Shown here piece after piece: positions 49,583 through 57,725 of a stretch of 64,000 nucleotides of DNA; the first letter of the stretch is position 1, and the number at the start of each line of letters is the position of its first letter. The DNA comes from UBA5195 sp034432755 (lineage in GTDB: Bacteria; Chloroflexota; Anaerolineae; Anaerolineales; Villigracilaceae). Below the pieces are notes generated by a model. It was given only the letters and a program-made list of their open reading frames with translations. It was not told where the DNA came from and made no database searches. Location of the stretch: the NCBI GenBank assembly GCA_034432755.1, contig DAOUBQ010000091.1, positions 1-64,000 on the forward strand. Reading direction: 5' to 3'. The position numbers were made by a program, and so were the translations under genes.

Positions 49583-50808
49583 AAGCCAAACTGACCTACT
49601 TCCTGGAAAGGTACTGGATGGCGCTGGCCTTGCTGGTCATGCTGCCGGTCTACTGGAACATTGCCGTTCTTAACGAACAGCGCGTTGATTACATCAACAA
49701 CGGCTTCTTCAAGTTTTGGCTGGCTGGTTACATGACCTGGACGCCCGAACATCCCTATTCGCTGGAAGATTGGGATGCCGGCCACAAACAATTTGGCGCG
49801 ACCTGGATGGACGAAAAGCGCTTTGCCTATCCGCTCCCGCTGGCACTGATTGTCGCTCCGCTGGGTCTCCTGCCCATCCCAACTGCCTACATCCTGTGGG
49901 ATTTTCTGGCGCAAACCCTGATTGCGGCCTGCCTGCTCTGGCTGGCGACCCACTGGGAGGGCCTGAACCGCCGCCTGTATGTCCTGTTCCTGCTCGTGGC
50001 GGCCACGCTCAATGGAAATATTTACCTGGGACTGATGACCGGCACACTGGCCGCACTCTTCTTGGCTTTCCTGACCCTGGCCTTGTTCTTCCTGGAAAGA
50101 AAACATGACCTGAGGGCGGGTTTTTTCTTGGCTCTAGTCATTCTCAAGCCGCCGCTGGTCACGATTCTCGTTTTATTGGGCGTGTGGCTGCTCTTCAGCC
50201 GCCGCTGGCGCGTCGTCGGCGGGATGGCAATTGGTGGACTGTTGCTGCTGGTGGTTGGCTTCTTGCAAGACCCTCAGTGGCTGCAAAAATTCCTCGGCAC
50301 TGGCGATAGCCTGCTCGGAATGCGGCTCGGACACCAGCCCACCATCCTCAGTTATACCCGCCTGGCCTGCGGGGGCGATCTATCCTGCGCCATGACCTGG
50401 TACGGCGTGATTGCGCTTTTACTTGTGGCACTGTTTGCCTTCATTCTCTGGAGAACCCATGCGCGGCTGAATCCGTTGCAAGCCTTCAGCCTGGCAATTC
50501 CGCTTGGCTTGCTGCTCCCCCCCTACATTTGGTCTTACGACTACACCCTGCTCGTCATCCCGATTGCCTACGTTGCTTTTGAAATGGTGCGCCGCCAGAA
50601 AACCTATATCTACGCTACCTTATTCCTGCTGGTTCTCACCGCGCTGGCGCTGGCTGGCCTGATCCTGTTCTGGATGAATCCTGACAATGATGCGCTCACC
50701 ATCCAACGCGACATGTGGAGTATTTGGAGCGGTCTATATGTGCTGGCTGCCGCCTGGTGGCTGGCACTGCGCCTCCCGTCAGAATCTGCTGCCGATGTAG
50801 CCCGATAA
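49579..50808 (+). CDS. GT87-like membrane glycosyltransferase, paralogue
   Basis: A 409-residue paralogue of the preceding protein, with about ten membrane segments. The first loop has NNGFFKFWLAGYMTW and the second conserved region is KRFAYPLPLALIVAPLGLLPI, equivalent to the FNHPPMLLPL region upstream. An open frame extends much further 5' inside the previous gene but starts there are rejected; the ATG at 49579 overlaps the previous stop. The adjacent pair may act sequentially on one glycan or form a heteromer. Confidence 0.75.
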   Translation: MKAKLTYFLERYWMALALLVMLPVYWNIAVLNEQRVDYINNGFFKFWLAGYMTWTPEHPYSLEDWDAGHKQFGATWMDEKRFAYPLPLALIVAPLGLLPIPTAYILWDFLAQTLIAACLLWLATHWEGLNRRLYVLFLLVAATLNGNIYLGLMTGTLAALFLAFLTLALFFLERKHDLRAGFFLALVILKPPLVTILVLLGVWLLFSRRWRVVGGMAIGGLLLLVVGFLQDPQWLQKFLGTGDSLLGMRLGHQPTILSYTRLACGGDLSCAMTWYGVIALLLVALFAFILWRTHARLNPLQAFSLAIPLGLLLPPYIWSYDYTLLVIPIAYVAFEMVRRQKTYIYATLFLLVLTALALAGLILFWMNPDNDALTIQRDMWSIWSGLYVLAAAWWLALRLPSESAADVAR

Positions 50809-50867
50809 AAACCATCGAAAAATAAAGCCCTTTTTCCAGTTGGAAGTGGTTGCTTTTAATGAATCCG

Positions 50868-50892
50868 CATCAAAATTGCGATTATTTTGATG
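50868..50892. promoter_or_regulatory. Hairpin/dyad in spacer before SET gene
   Basis: Perfect 9-base arms CATCAAAAT / ATTTTGATG with a 7-base loop, in an AT-rich 265-base spacer (50809-51073) without a gene. No T-run follows, so an operator or structural role is as likely as termination. Confidence 0.4.
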
Positions 50893-51073
50893 AAATTGAT
50901 GCGCAGACGCCCTGCAATGTGATTCGATTAATAATTCTCATAAAAACTTGATTGCCCCCAACCCTTTACAGGGTGATGGTTTGTTGTATCATTCACACCC
51001 GTTGGCGTTTTCCGGCTTTTTCTAAACCGGGGGACGCTGATAAATTTTAACCCGCCGAAAGGATGTTTTATGA

Positions 51074-51646
51074 ATGTACGAACAGCCGAGCTCGTATCTG
51101 TCGCCTAAGATTCAGGCCCGCCCGAAAGCCAATGGCAATGGGAACGGCATTTTCGCCCAGGAACCCCTTAAAAAAGGTGAACTCCTTGCCGTTTTCGGGG
51201 GCGTCGTTTATGAATGGGACGCCTTCATCCACCTCCCTGAACGGGAACGCAGTCTGTGCATCCAGGTTGAAGACAATCATTTCCTGGTGCCGCGCCCCAT
51301 TGGGGATGGAGACTATGTCAATCACTGCTGCAATCCAAATGCCGGGCTTTCGGGACAGATAGCGCTCGTAGCCATGCGAGACATTCAACCCGGCGAAGAA
51401 ATTTGCTTCGACTACGCCATGAGCGACACCCGTCCGTATGATGAGTTCCCCTGTAACTGCGGCGCGCCCAATTGCCGTCACTACGTCACCGGGCTCGACT
51501 GGCAGTTGCCCGAACTTCAAAAACGCTATGCCGGTTACTTTGCGCCGCATGTCCAGCGCAAAATAGACGCCTTGCGCGCTGCCCGCCGCCTCGAGCGTTA
51601 TCGCTACACTGGGGTTGCGCCGGCTACCCCTGTTCGATATGATTAA
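51074..51646 (+). CDS. SET-domain protein (putative protein lysine methyltransferase)
   Basis: A 190-residue protein consisting almost only of a SET domain. NGNGIFAQEPLKKGELLAVFGG (about 21-42) starts it, DYVNHCCNPNAG at 80-91 is the NHSxNPN motif, and GEEICFDYAM with Tyr114 closes the SAM/Lys site. CNCGAPNCRHYVTG (Cys127, Cys129, Cys134) is a post-SET zinc motif. SET proteins methylate lysines, mostly in eukaryotes, but compact bacterial forms exist; the target is unknown. The ATG at 51074 has GAAAGGA about 10 bases upstream; two other ATGs just before are in other frames. Own terminator follows. Confidence 0.9.
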   Translation: MYEQPSSYLSPKIQARPKANGNGNGIFAQEPLKKGELLAVFGGVVYEWDAFIHLPERERSLCIQVEDNHFLVPRPIGDGDYVNHCCNPNAGLSGQIALVAMRDIQPGEEICFDYAMSDTRPYDEFPCNCGAPNCRHYVTGLDWQLPELQKRYAGYFAPHVQRKIDALRAARRLERYRYTGVAPATPVRYD

Positions 51647-51658
51647 GTTCTCAGAAGT

Positions 51659-51706
51659 AAAATGAAAGGACAGCCACCCTGGGTGACTGTCCTTTCATTT
51701 TTTTTT
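51659..51706 (+). terminator. Intrinsic terminator after SET gene
   Basis: Stem AAAATGAAAGGACAG / CTGTCCTTTCATTTT with a small inner CACC/GGTG hairpin, followed by a run of T. Confidence 0.93.
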
Positions 51707-51803
51707 GATGCCTCGCAACCTGCCCTCTCTGCAAAAATTTGCAGATTTGAACAAGGGCTGATATGATACAGGCCATGTTGCTCACTTTCGGAGAAAAATC
51801 CGC

Positions 51804-52175
51804 ATGACCCTGCGCACTGGCATTGACCTGTGCGAAATTCCCCGCTTGCGCGAGGCCGCCCAGCGTCGAGGTGAGCGCTTTCTGGCGCGCGTGTTTACCG
51901 CCACCGAGCGCAAAGAATGCGGCGAAAACTATGCCTCTTTGGCCGCCCGTTTTGCGGCCAAAGAGGCAGTGGCCAAAGCGCTGGGAACCGGCCTCGGCCC
52001 GGTTTCCTTTACCGAAATCGAAATCACGCGCGGCGAGAACCGCGAACCCATTTTGCGCCTGCACGGCAAAGCTTTAGAACGCGCCCTTGCGCTCAACCTG
52101 ACCGAATGGGCCATTAGCCTGAGTCATACGCAGGAATATGCGCTGGCTTCGGTGGTGGCAATCGGGCAGCCTTGA
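51804..52175 (+). CDS. acpS: Holo-[acyl-carrier-protein] synthase
   Basis: Transfers 4'-phosphopantetheine from CoA to acyl carrier protein. The 123-residue length is right for AcpS. TGIDLCEIPRL has the Mg-binding Asp8, FTATERKEC follows, and FAAKEAVAKALGTG at 50-63 carries Glu54 and the catalytic Lys. ISLSHTQEYALASV closes the fold. CGGAGA at 51789-51794 precedes the ATG. No ACP gene is adjacent. Confidence 0.95.
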   Translation: MTLRTGIDLCEIPRLREAAQRRGERFLARVFTATERKECGENYASLAARFAAKEAVAKALGTGLGPVSFTEIEITRGENREPILRLHGKALERALALNLTEWAISLSHTQEYALASVVAIGQP

Positions 52176-52240
52176 TGGTCCGCCTGGTGTTTCAGCGCAG
52201 CGCGCCTCAACTGCGCAATCCACCGTTTTAAACTCAAGTT

Positions 52241-53860
52241 ATGACCCTCAAAGATATTCTCGGAAAAATCCCCTATTCCGCCGACCTGTACGACGCCATT
52301 CGCCCCGTTCGGCCCAAGACGCGCTATAACCTGTCACAATTGCAGGCGTATTTGCCGGCGGCTGTCGAACAGGTCAAAACCGGGCTGATACAACACCCAA
52401 CAGGCAGAATTTTTCACCCCGTTGGAAAAAAAATCGTCCTGTTTGCAACCTTGCATTATTGGGTCGAGCAGGCTGCCATCATGGGGCTGGCGCTGCGCGG
52501 GATGGGGCATGATGTGACCATTGCCTACCTGCCCTATGGCAACTGGGACAAGGAAATCAACGCCTTCGACCTGCGCCGCCAGGATTTGTATACCCGCCGC
52601 GTGTTGGCTCCACTGAAGGGGTTAATTCGCTGCGTGTCGCTGCTGGGCCTTGGTCGAGTAGATGGCGGGTCGCGATACCCTCGCCGCCGTATTGAGACCT
52701 TGCCCGAGGCGCTCAAAACAGCCATCGAAACAGCCTCCGCTTTCGATACGATGTACACGCTTCAGGAGGAGGATTTCGATCGGAAATCCGAGTTATACAG
52801 GCTCCGGGTAGTAAGAAACGAGCAAGCCGCTTTGGCGGCGTTCCGTTTGTTGTCCGAATCTCGCCCCGAAACGGTACTCATCCCCAATGGTCTCGTCACC
52901 GAACTGGGCATTTTCTACCAGGTGGCGCGTTATCTCGACCTGATGACCGTCACCTACGAATTTAACGACCAGCGTGAGCAAATCTGGCTCTCGCAAAACG
53001 ACATTGTGATGCGCCAGAACACGGATGGGCTGTGGGCTGCGAAGGGACACATCCCACTGACCGATGCCGAGCGCGAAAAAATTGCCGCGCTGGAAGATGC
53101 CCGCACCAGCGCCAGGAAATACGGCAAAGGGACGCGCTTTTGGCAGGATGTTGCATCGGTGGGCGGCGAGAAGTTGCGCGCCGACTTGGGGCTGGATGAT
53201 CGCCCGGTCGTTTTGCTGGCAACCAACGTGTTGGGCGATAGCCTCACGCTGGGGCGCAACATTTTTACCGCATCTATGGCTGAGTGGATTGAGAAAACCA
53301 TCCAATATTTCGCGCGGCGGCCCGATGTGCAACTGGTGGTGCGCATTCACCCTGGCGAGCGGCTGATGAAAGGCCCCTCCATGCTCGGTGTGATTGAGCG
53401 TGCCTTGCCAGAACGCCCCGCACACCTTCATGTTATTGGGCCGAACGAAAAAGTAAATACCTACGACTTGATGGAAATTGCCTCGTTGGGGCTGGCTTAT
53501 ACCACTACCGTTGGCATGGAGATGGCAATGCGCGGCGTACCGGTTATCCTGGCCGGGCAGACGCATTACCGCGGGCGCGGGTTCACTTATGACCCCCAAA
53601 GTTATGATGAGTATTTTGGCTGGTTGAATACCCTGTTAACGGCTCAACCGGTTCAGCGCTTAACTGAAAAACAGGTCGAAACCGCCTGGAATTACGCCTA
53701 CCGCTTCTTTTTCGACTTTCCGTTGGACTTTCCCTGGCGTCTGATGCACTTTTGGAAGGATTACGAAACCTGGCCTCTGGCGCGGGTTTTGTCGGAGGAA
53801 GGCCGGGCCGCATTTGGGAAAGCCTTCGACGCCCTGGCAGGAAAGTCGTTGGAGTGGTAA
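52241..53860 (+). CDS. Capsule polysaccharide biosynthesis-type protein (KpsC-like)
   Basis: A 539-residue soluble protein. The C-terminal half has PDVQLVVRIHPGE near 366-378, TYDLMEIASLGLAYTTTVGMEMAMRGVPVILAGQTHY (core TTVGMEMAMRGVPVI near 427-441) and later YDPQSYDEYF, the pattern of capsule synthesis proteins such as KpsC/KpsS that work as Kdo-type or related GT-B transferases. The N-terminal half (ATLHYWVEQAAIMGLALRGMGHDVTIAYLP) resembles the acceptor domain. Residues about 138-153 are encoded by a palindromic repeat (52652-52699). No export genes lie nearby. Assignment to a surface glycan is likely; the exact sugar is not known. Confidence 0.7.
   Translation: MTLKDILGKIPYSADLYDAIRPVRPKTRYNLSQLQAYLPAAVEQVKTGLIQHPTGRIFHPVGKKIVLFATLHYWVEQAAIMGLALRGMGHDVTIAYLPYGNWDKEINAFDLRRQDLYTRRVLAPLKGLIRCVSLLGLGRVDGGSRYPRRRIETLPEALKTAIETASAFDTMYTLQEEDFDRKSELYRLRVVRNEQAALAAFRLLSESRPETVLIPNGLVTELGIFYQVARYLDLMTVTYEFNDQREQIWLSQNDIVMRQNTDGLWAAKGHIPLTDAEREKIAALEDARTSARKYGKGTRFWQDVASVGGEKLRADLGLDDRPVVLLATNVLGDSLTLGRNIFTASMAEWIEKTIQYFARRPDVQLVVRIHPGERLMKGPSMLGVIERALPERPAHLHVIGPNEKVNTYDLMEIASLGLAYTTTVGMEMAMRGVPVILAGQTHYRGRGFTYDPQSYDEYFGWLNTLLTAQPVQRLTEKQVETAWNYAYRFFFDFPLDFPWRLMHFWKDYETWPLARVLSEEGRAAFGKAFDALAGKSLEW
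52652..52699. repeat. In-frame GGTCGAGTAG...GTATTGAGACC repeat
   Basis: 48 bases (16 codons) matching the ends of the elements at 32434-32540: exact GGTCGAGTAG and 11 of 12 of CGTATCGAGACC. It reads GRVDGGSRYPRRRIET in the host protein. Confidence 0.65.
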
Positions 53861-53984
53861 TTTCAAGAGATTTAAACACGAAGAGATGTTGCAAATTAAC
53901 AAATTAATCGTAACTACCTGCCCATTTGCTCAGAGTTTAGAACTGGCTGCCCTGCGGTACAAAACCGTAGGCGAGAAATGGCGC

Positions 53985-54051
53985 AGCGCGAGATTTATCT
54001 TGCCTTTGGCGCAGGCATCCAAACTATGGGGTGCGACATGAATCTCGCGCT
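53985..54051. mobile_element. Small inverted-repeat element (MITE-like) copy B
   Basis: 67 bases flanked by perfect 11-base terminal inverted repeats (AGCGCGAGATT / AATCTCGCGCT), without a gene. It lies in the 297-base gene-free spacer 53861-54157. A related copy in inverse orientation is at 45305-45387. No target duplication is visible. Mobility is inferred from structure and copy number only. Confidence 0.5.
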
Positions 54052-54157
54052 ACGAAACCCCCTCTCTGGATTGCTGGAATAATTTGGAAAAGTACAATAT
54101 CTCGCACCACTTTTACACAACAATTGAGATACCTCCTTTTGCTTAAAGGTTTTCAAA

Positions 54158-54991
54158 ATGATGAATACGAAACAAAAAGTACGCGAATTCTATGACGAAA
54201 TCGGCTGGCAGCAGGAAGCCGACGGCAACTATCAGAACGCCCGCTACGAAGACCTGCGCCCCGTCTCGGCGGAATACATTCACAAAACCCGGCTGCGCGT
54301 CAACGACGGGTTGATTCCGACCGGGAAACTGATGCTCGATGCCGGCTCTGGCCCGGTGCAATATGACGACTACCTGACCTATTCCAAAGGCTATCAGCGC
54401 CGCGTTTGCCTCGATATTTCCCTCCAGGCTCTGCGCGAAGCCCGCACCCGCCTCGGCGAACATGGATTGTTCGTGGTGGGTGATTTAGCCAACCTGCCCT
54501 TCAAGGCCGAGGCCTTCGATGGCGAAGTCTCAATGCACGCCATTCATCACCTGCCGCTGGAGGAACACCCCAGGGCCTATGCCGAACTCTATCGTGTTTT
54601 GGCCCCTGGCCGGGCAGGAGTCATCGTCAACGGCTGGCACGACCCCTTTCTTATCCGGGCTGCTGAGCCGTTAATTGGCCTGATGCGCCGCTTGAGCGGG
54701 CGCGGCGCTAAAAAGAAAAAGGACTGGCTCAACGAAATTGATCCCGCAGGGACGTTCATTGCCAAATTGACCCCCGATTGGCTCAAACGCGAAATCGGGA
54801 GCAAGATTCCGCTCGAAATTCGCCCCTGGCGCAGCCTTTCCACCCGTATTTTGCGCTGGTTCATTCATCCCAGGCGAGGCGGGCAAGCCATTTTGCGCTT
54901 CGTCTTTTGGCTGGAGGGCGTTTTTCCCCGGTTTTTCGCAGAACATGGGCAGTACCCCATGGTCATCATCCGCAAACAAAACCATCTGTAA
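54158..54991 (+). CDS. SAM-dependent methyltransferase (Methyltransf_11 type)
   Basis: A 277-residue enzyme. Motif I is LMLDAGSGPVQYDDYL near 58-73, the ribose-binding acidic residue is in CLDISLQAL, and DLANLPFKAEAFDGEVSMHAIHHLP (core PFKAEAFDGEVSMH) matches the DxxxLPF...DxV pattern of class I methyltransferases. The C-terminal part (about 170-277) is basic and may be membrane-associated. Substrate unknown; a lipid or glycan in the surrounding pathways is possible. Two ATG codons (54158, 54161) are in frame. Confidence 0.83.
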   Translation: MMNTKQKVREFYDEIGWQQEADGNYQNARYEDLRPVSAEYIHKTRLRVNDGLIPTGKLMLDAGSGPVQYDDYLTYSKGYQRRVCLDISLQALREARTRLGEHGLFVVGDLANLPFKAEAFDGEVSMHAIHHLPLEEHPRAYAELYRVLAPGRAGVIVNGWHDPFLIRAAEPLIGLMRRLSGRGAKKKKDWLNEIDPAGTFIAKLTPDWLKREIGSKIPLEIRPWRSLSTRILRWFIHPRRGGQAILRFVFWLEGVFPRFFAEHGQYPMVIIRKQNHL

Positions 54992-55086
54992 GCGTTCGCT
55001 CTCGCCGTAACAGGGCCGCCGCAGCGCGTAACCGGCCTGCAGCCAACCGATTGACCCCGTTTAATCCAGTAAAATCCCCTGTGTTC

Positions 55087-55107
55087 ACTGCCCACTGATC
55101 ACTGACA
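55087..55107. repeat. ACTGNNN heptamers upstream of lipoprotein gene
   Basis: ACTGCCC, ACTGATC, ACTGACA, followed by ACCGGAG which contains the ribosome binding site of the GTG-started gene at 55121. Confidence 0.7.
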
Positions 55108-55120
55108 ACCGGAGATACCC

Positions 55121-56149
55121 GTGCGCCGATTTCTCGCTCTTCTTCTCATCCTGACCCTGCTAACAGCTTGTACGCCCTCCACCGCGACTCCCTCCTCGCC
55201 GGAGACAACTTCCGTTTCCCAAGCCACCGCCACACCCCAACCGACCGCAGGCCCCACGCCAACGCCTGCCCCGCCGCTGGTTATTTTGGTACTGCCTGCC
55301 GATTTGAACGATGAAGATTCGCAGGCCTACCAGGCGGCTGTGTATGACCTGGCCCAGGCAAACGGCTATCGCTTTCAGGTGCGTAACCAACTGACGGAAG
55401 CCGACCTCGAACCGGCCTTGAAAATGGTGATTGCCCTGCCACCCGACCCTGGCCTGGCTGCCCTGGCCGCTGCTGCCCCTCAGACTCAGTTTTTGGCTGT
55501 TAACATTCCCGAAATTCAGCCGGGGGGCAACCTCAGCGTTTTGGGGGGTGATTCTATCCGCGCCGACCAGGTGGCTTTTATGGCTGGTTACATTGGCGCA
55601 ATGGTGACGGAGGATTTCTTTCAGGTTGGCGCCATGCTCAAAAAAGATTCGCCCGAATCGCCCGTCATTCAGAAAGCATTCACCACGGGGCGAACATATT
55701 ACTGCGGGCGCTGCCTGCCGATTGGCTGGTACACCCAATATACCTACCCGGCGTTTATCGAAGTCCCCGACGATGCCAAACCGGCTGAATACAGCGCCTA
55801 TTCAGACTTTCTGATTATCCAGAAAAAGGTCCAAACGGTCTTCCTCCAGGCTGGCCTGGATACGCCCGAACTGTTGCAGTACCTTTCAACCGTCGGCGTA
55901 TTGATGATTGGCACGCAGTCACCCGTCAAAAAGGTGAATGGTTGGGTAGTTACACTCCAGCCGGATTATCTCGAAGCCTTGAAATCTGCCTTTCCAGCAA
56001 TGGCTGCCGGGCAGGGCGGGCGTGTCTTTTCGGCTCCGCTCTCTTTGAGCGATATCAACCCCGAATTGTTTAGCCCTGGTAAACAGATGGATGCCCGCCG
56101 CGTGTTAGACGACCTGTTGCGCGGGTACATTGATACGGGTGCGCAGTGA
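55121..56149 (+). CDS. Lipoprotein, BMP/PnrA-like substrate-binding type
   Basis: A 342-residue exported lipoprotein. The signal peptide ends in the lipobox LLTAC (Cys17), followed by a Thr/Pro/Ser linker to about residue 50. The rest resembles the basic-membrane-protein/PnrA fold of nucleoside-binding lipoproteins (LAVNIPEIQPGGNLSVLGGD, ADQVAFMAGYIGAMVT near 148-163). No ABC transporter genes are adjacent, so a transport role is unsupported here. GTG start at 55121 with GGAG at 55111-55114. A T-rich hairpin terminator follows. Confidence 0.75.
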   Translation: MRRFLALLLILTLLTACTPSTATPSSPETTSVSQATATPQPTAGPTPTPAPPLVILVLPADLNDEDSQAYQAAVYDLAQANGYRFQVRNQLTEADLEPALKMVIALPPDPGLAALAAAAPQTQFLAVNIPEIQPGGNLSVLGGDSIRADQVAFMAGYIGAMVTEDFFQVGAMLKKDSPESPVIQKAFTTGRTYYCGRCLPIGWYTQYTYPAFIEVPDDAKPAEYSAYSDFLIIQKKVQTVFLQAGLDTPELLQYLSTVGVLMIGTQSPVKKVNGWVVTLQPDYLEALKSAFPAMAAGQGGRVFSAPLSLSDINPELFSPGKQMDARRVLDDLLRGYIDTGAQ

Positions 56150-56155
56150 AGTCGC

Positions 56156-56192
56156 ACGTCCCGAAAGATGAGAACTTTCGGGACGTTTTTTT
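56156..56192 (+). terminator. Intrinsic terminator
   Basis: 12-base stem ACGTCCCGAAAG / CTTTCGGGACGT, loop of 7, run of seven T. The T-run overlaps the convergent glpK stop. Almost the same stem as at 47591-47626. Confidence 0.93.
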
Positions 56193-57669
56193 ACGCCCAG
56201 TCAAAGGTGCGGGTGACGGCTTTTTTCCAACCCGTATAAAGCGCTTCGCGCCGTGTAGAAGCCATCTGTGGCGTCCATTCTTTATTTTTGCCCCAATTGG
56301 CACGCAGTTCGTCGAAACTGTCCCAGAATCCGACCGCCAGCCCGGCAGCATAGGCAGCGCCCAGGGCGGTGGTTTCGGCCACTGTGGGGCGAATGACTGG
56401 CACACCTAAAATATCGGCCTGGAATTGCATCAACAGTTCGTTGAAGACCATGCCGCCATCTACTTTCAGCGAAGAGAGTTGAACGCCAGAATCTTTTTCC
56501 ATGGCATCTAGCACTTCACGGGTTTGGTAGGCCGTGGCTTCGAGGGCGGCGCGGGCGATATGTCCGCGGTTGACGTAGCGGGTCATGCCCACAATGACCC
56601 CGCGGGCGTCAGACCGCCAATAGGGGGCGAACAACCCGCTAAAGGCCGGGACGAAATAAATGCCGCCGTTATCCTCCACCGTTTGGGCGAGCGTCTCCAC
56701 GTCCGATGATTTTTCAATCAGCCCCAGGTTATCGCGCAGCCATTGGACGAGTGCACCCGTGATGGCAATTGAGCCTTCCAGGGCATAAACGGCTTTCGAG
56801 TCACCGATTTTGTAACCGAGCGTGGTGAGCAGCCCATTTTTGGAGGGAACGGGAACTTCGCCGGTGTTCATCAGCATAAAACAGCCTGTGCCGTAGGTGT
56901 TCTTGGCTTCGCCTGGGCGGTAACAGGTTTGCCCAAAGAGCGCGGCGTGCTGGTCGCCCAGGTCGCCCGCCACTGGCACACCGCCCAAAGCGCCTTTGGC
57001 ATGACCATAAATTTCAGAAGAGGAAGCAATGCGCGGCAACATGGTGCGCGGAATATCGAGCAGCGCCAGAATATCGGCATCCCAATCGAGGGTTGCCAGG
57101 TTCATGAGCAGGGTGCGGCTGGCGTTGGTGACATCGGTGACGTGGACGCCGGTTAAGTTCCAGATTAGCCAGGTATCCATGTTGCCGAACAAGAGTTCGC
57201 CCTTTGCGGCGCGTTCGCGCGCGCCGGGGAGGTTATCGAGAAGCCATTTGATTTTCGGCCCAGAGAAATAGGTTGCCAGCGGCAGGCCGGTTTTGTCGCG
57301 CAATCGGTCTTGCCCGCCCAATTCGGCCAGTTGGTTGCAGATCAGGTCGGTGCGGGTATCTTGCCAGACGATGGCGTTGTAGATGGGCCGCCCGGTGGCC
57401 TTTTCCCACACGAGAGTCGTCTCGCGCTGGTTGGTAATGCCAATGGCGGCCACGTCGGTGGTTTCGGCGGCCGCCTTGGCGAGCGCACCGCGAATTACCT
57501 GCTGGGTTCTCTCCCAGATTTCGAGCGCGTCATGTTCTACCCAGCCGGGTTGGGGATAAATCTGATGGTGTTCCTCCTGTTCAGCGGCGACAATCCTTCC
57601 GACGTGGTCAAACAGAATGCAGCGCGTGCTGGTGGTTCCCTGGTCAATAGCAGCGATATATTTGGGCAT
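56191..57669 (-). CDS. glpK: Glycerol kinase
   Basis: Phosphorylates glycerol to glycerol 3-phosphate with ATP. The 492-residue length is normal for the FGGY family. AAIDQGTTSTRCILFD at 6-21 is the phosphate-binding loop, GITNQRETT near 79-87 binds glycerol, and LGDQHAALFGQ and YALEGSIAITGALVQWLRD follow. The ATG at 57669 is chosen over one 20 codons upstream that lies in a heptamer array. No glycerol facilitator or dehydrogenase is adjacent. Convergent with the lipoprotein gene. Confidence 0.97.
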   Translation of the reverse strand: MPKYIAAIDQGTTSTRCILFDHVGRIVAAEQEEHHQIYPQPGWVEHDALEIWERTQQVIRGALAKAAAETTDVAAIGITNQRETTLVWEKATGRPIYNAIVWQDTRTDLICNQLAELGGQDRLRDKTGLPLATYFSGPKIKWLLDNLPGARERAAKGELLFGNMDTWLIWNLTGVHVTDVTNASRTLLMNLATLDWDADILALLDIPRTMLPRIASSSEIYGHAKGALGGVPVAGDLGDQHAALFGQTCYRPGEAKNTYGTGCFMLMNTGEVPVPSKNGLLTTLGYKIGDSKAVYALEGSIAITGALVQWLRDNLGLIEKSSDVETLAQTVEDNGGIYFVPAFSGLFAPYWRSDARGVIVGMTRYVNRGHIARAALEATAYQTREVLDAMEKDSGVQLSSLKVDGGMVFNELLMQFQADILGVPVIRPTVAETTALGAAYAAGLAVGFWDSFDELRANWGKNKEWTPQMASTRREALYTGWKKAVTRTFDWA

Positions 57670-57680
57670 AGGTTTCTCCG

Positions 57681-57715
57681 AAATGATGAAGGGTGAAGGA
57701 TGAATGGTTAATGAT
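57681..57715. repeat. Heptamer array upstream of glpK
   Basis: On the - strand the units are ATCATTA, ACCATTC, ATCCTTC, ACCCTTC, ATCATTT, then CGGAG, the glpK ribosome binding site. Same NNNATTC type as 17327-17371. Confidence 0.72.
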
Positions 57716-57725
57716 GCATGTCGAA

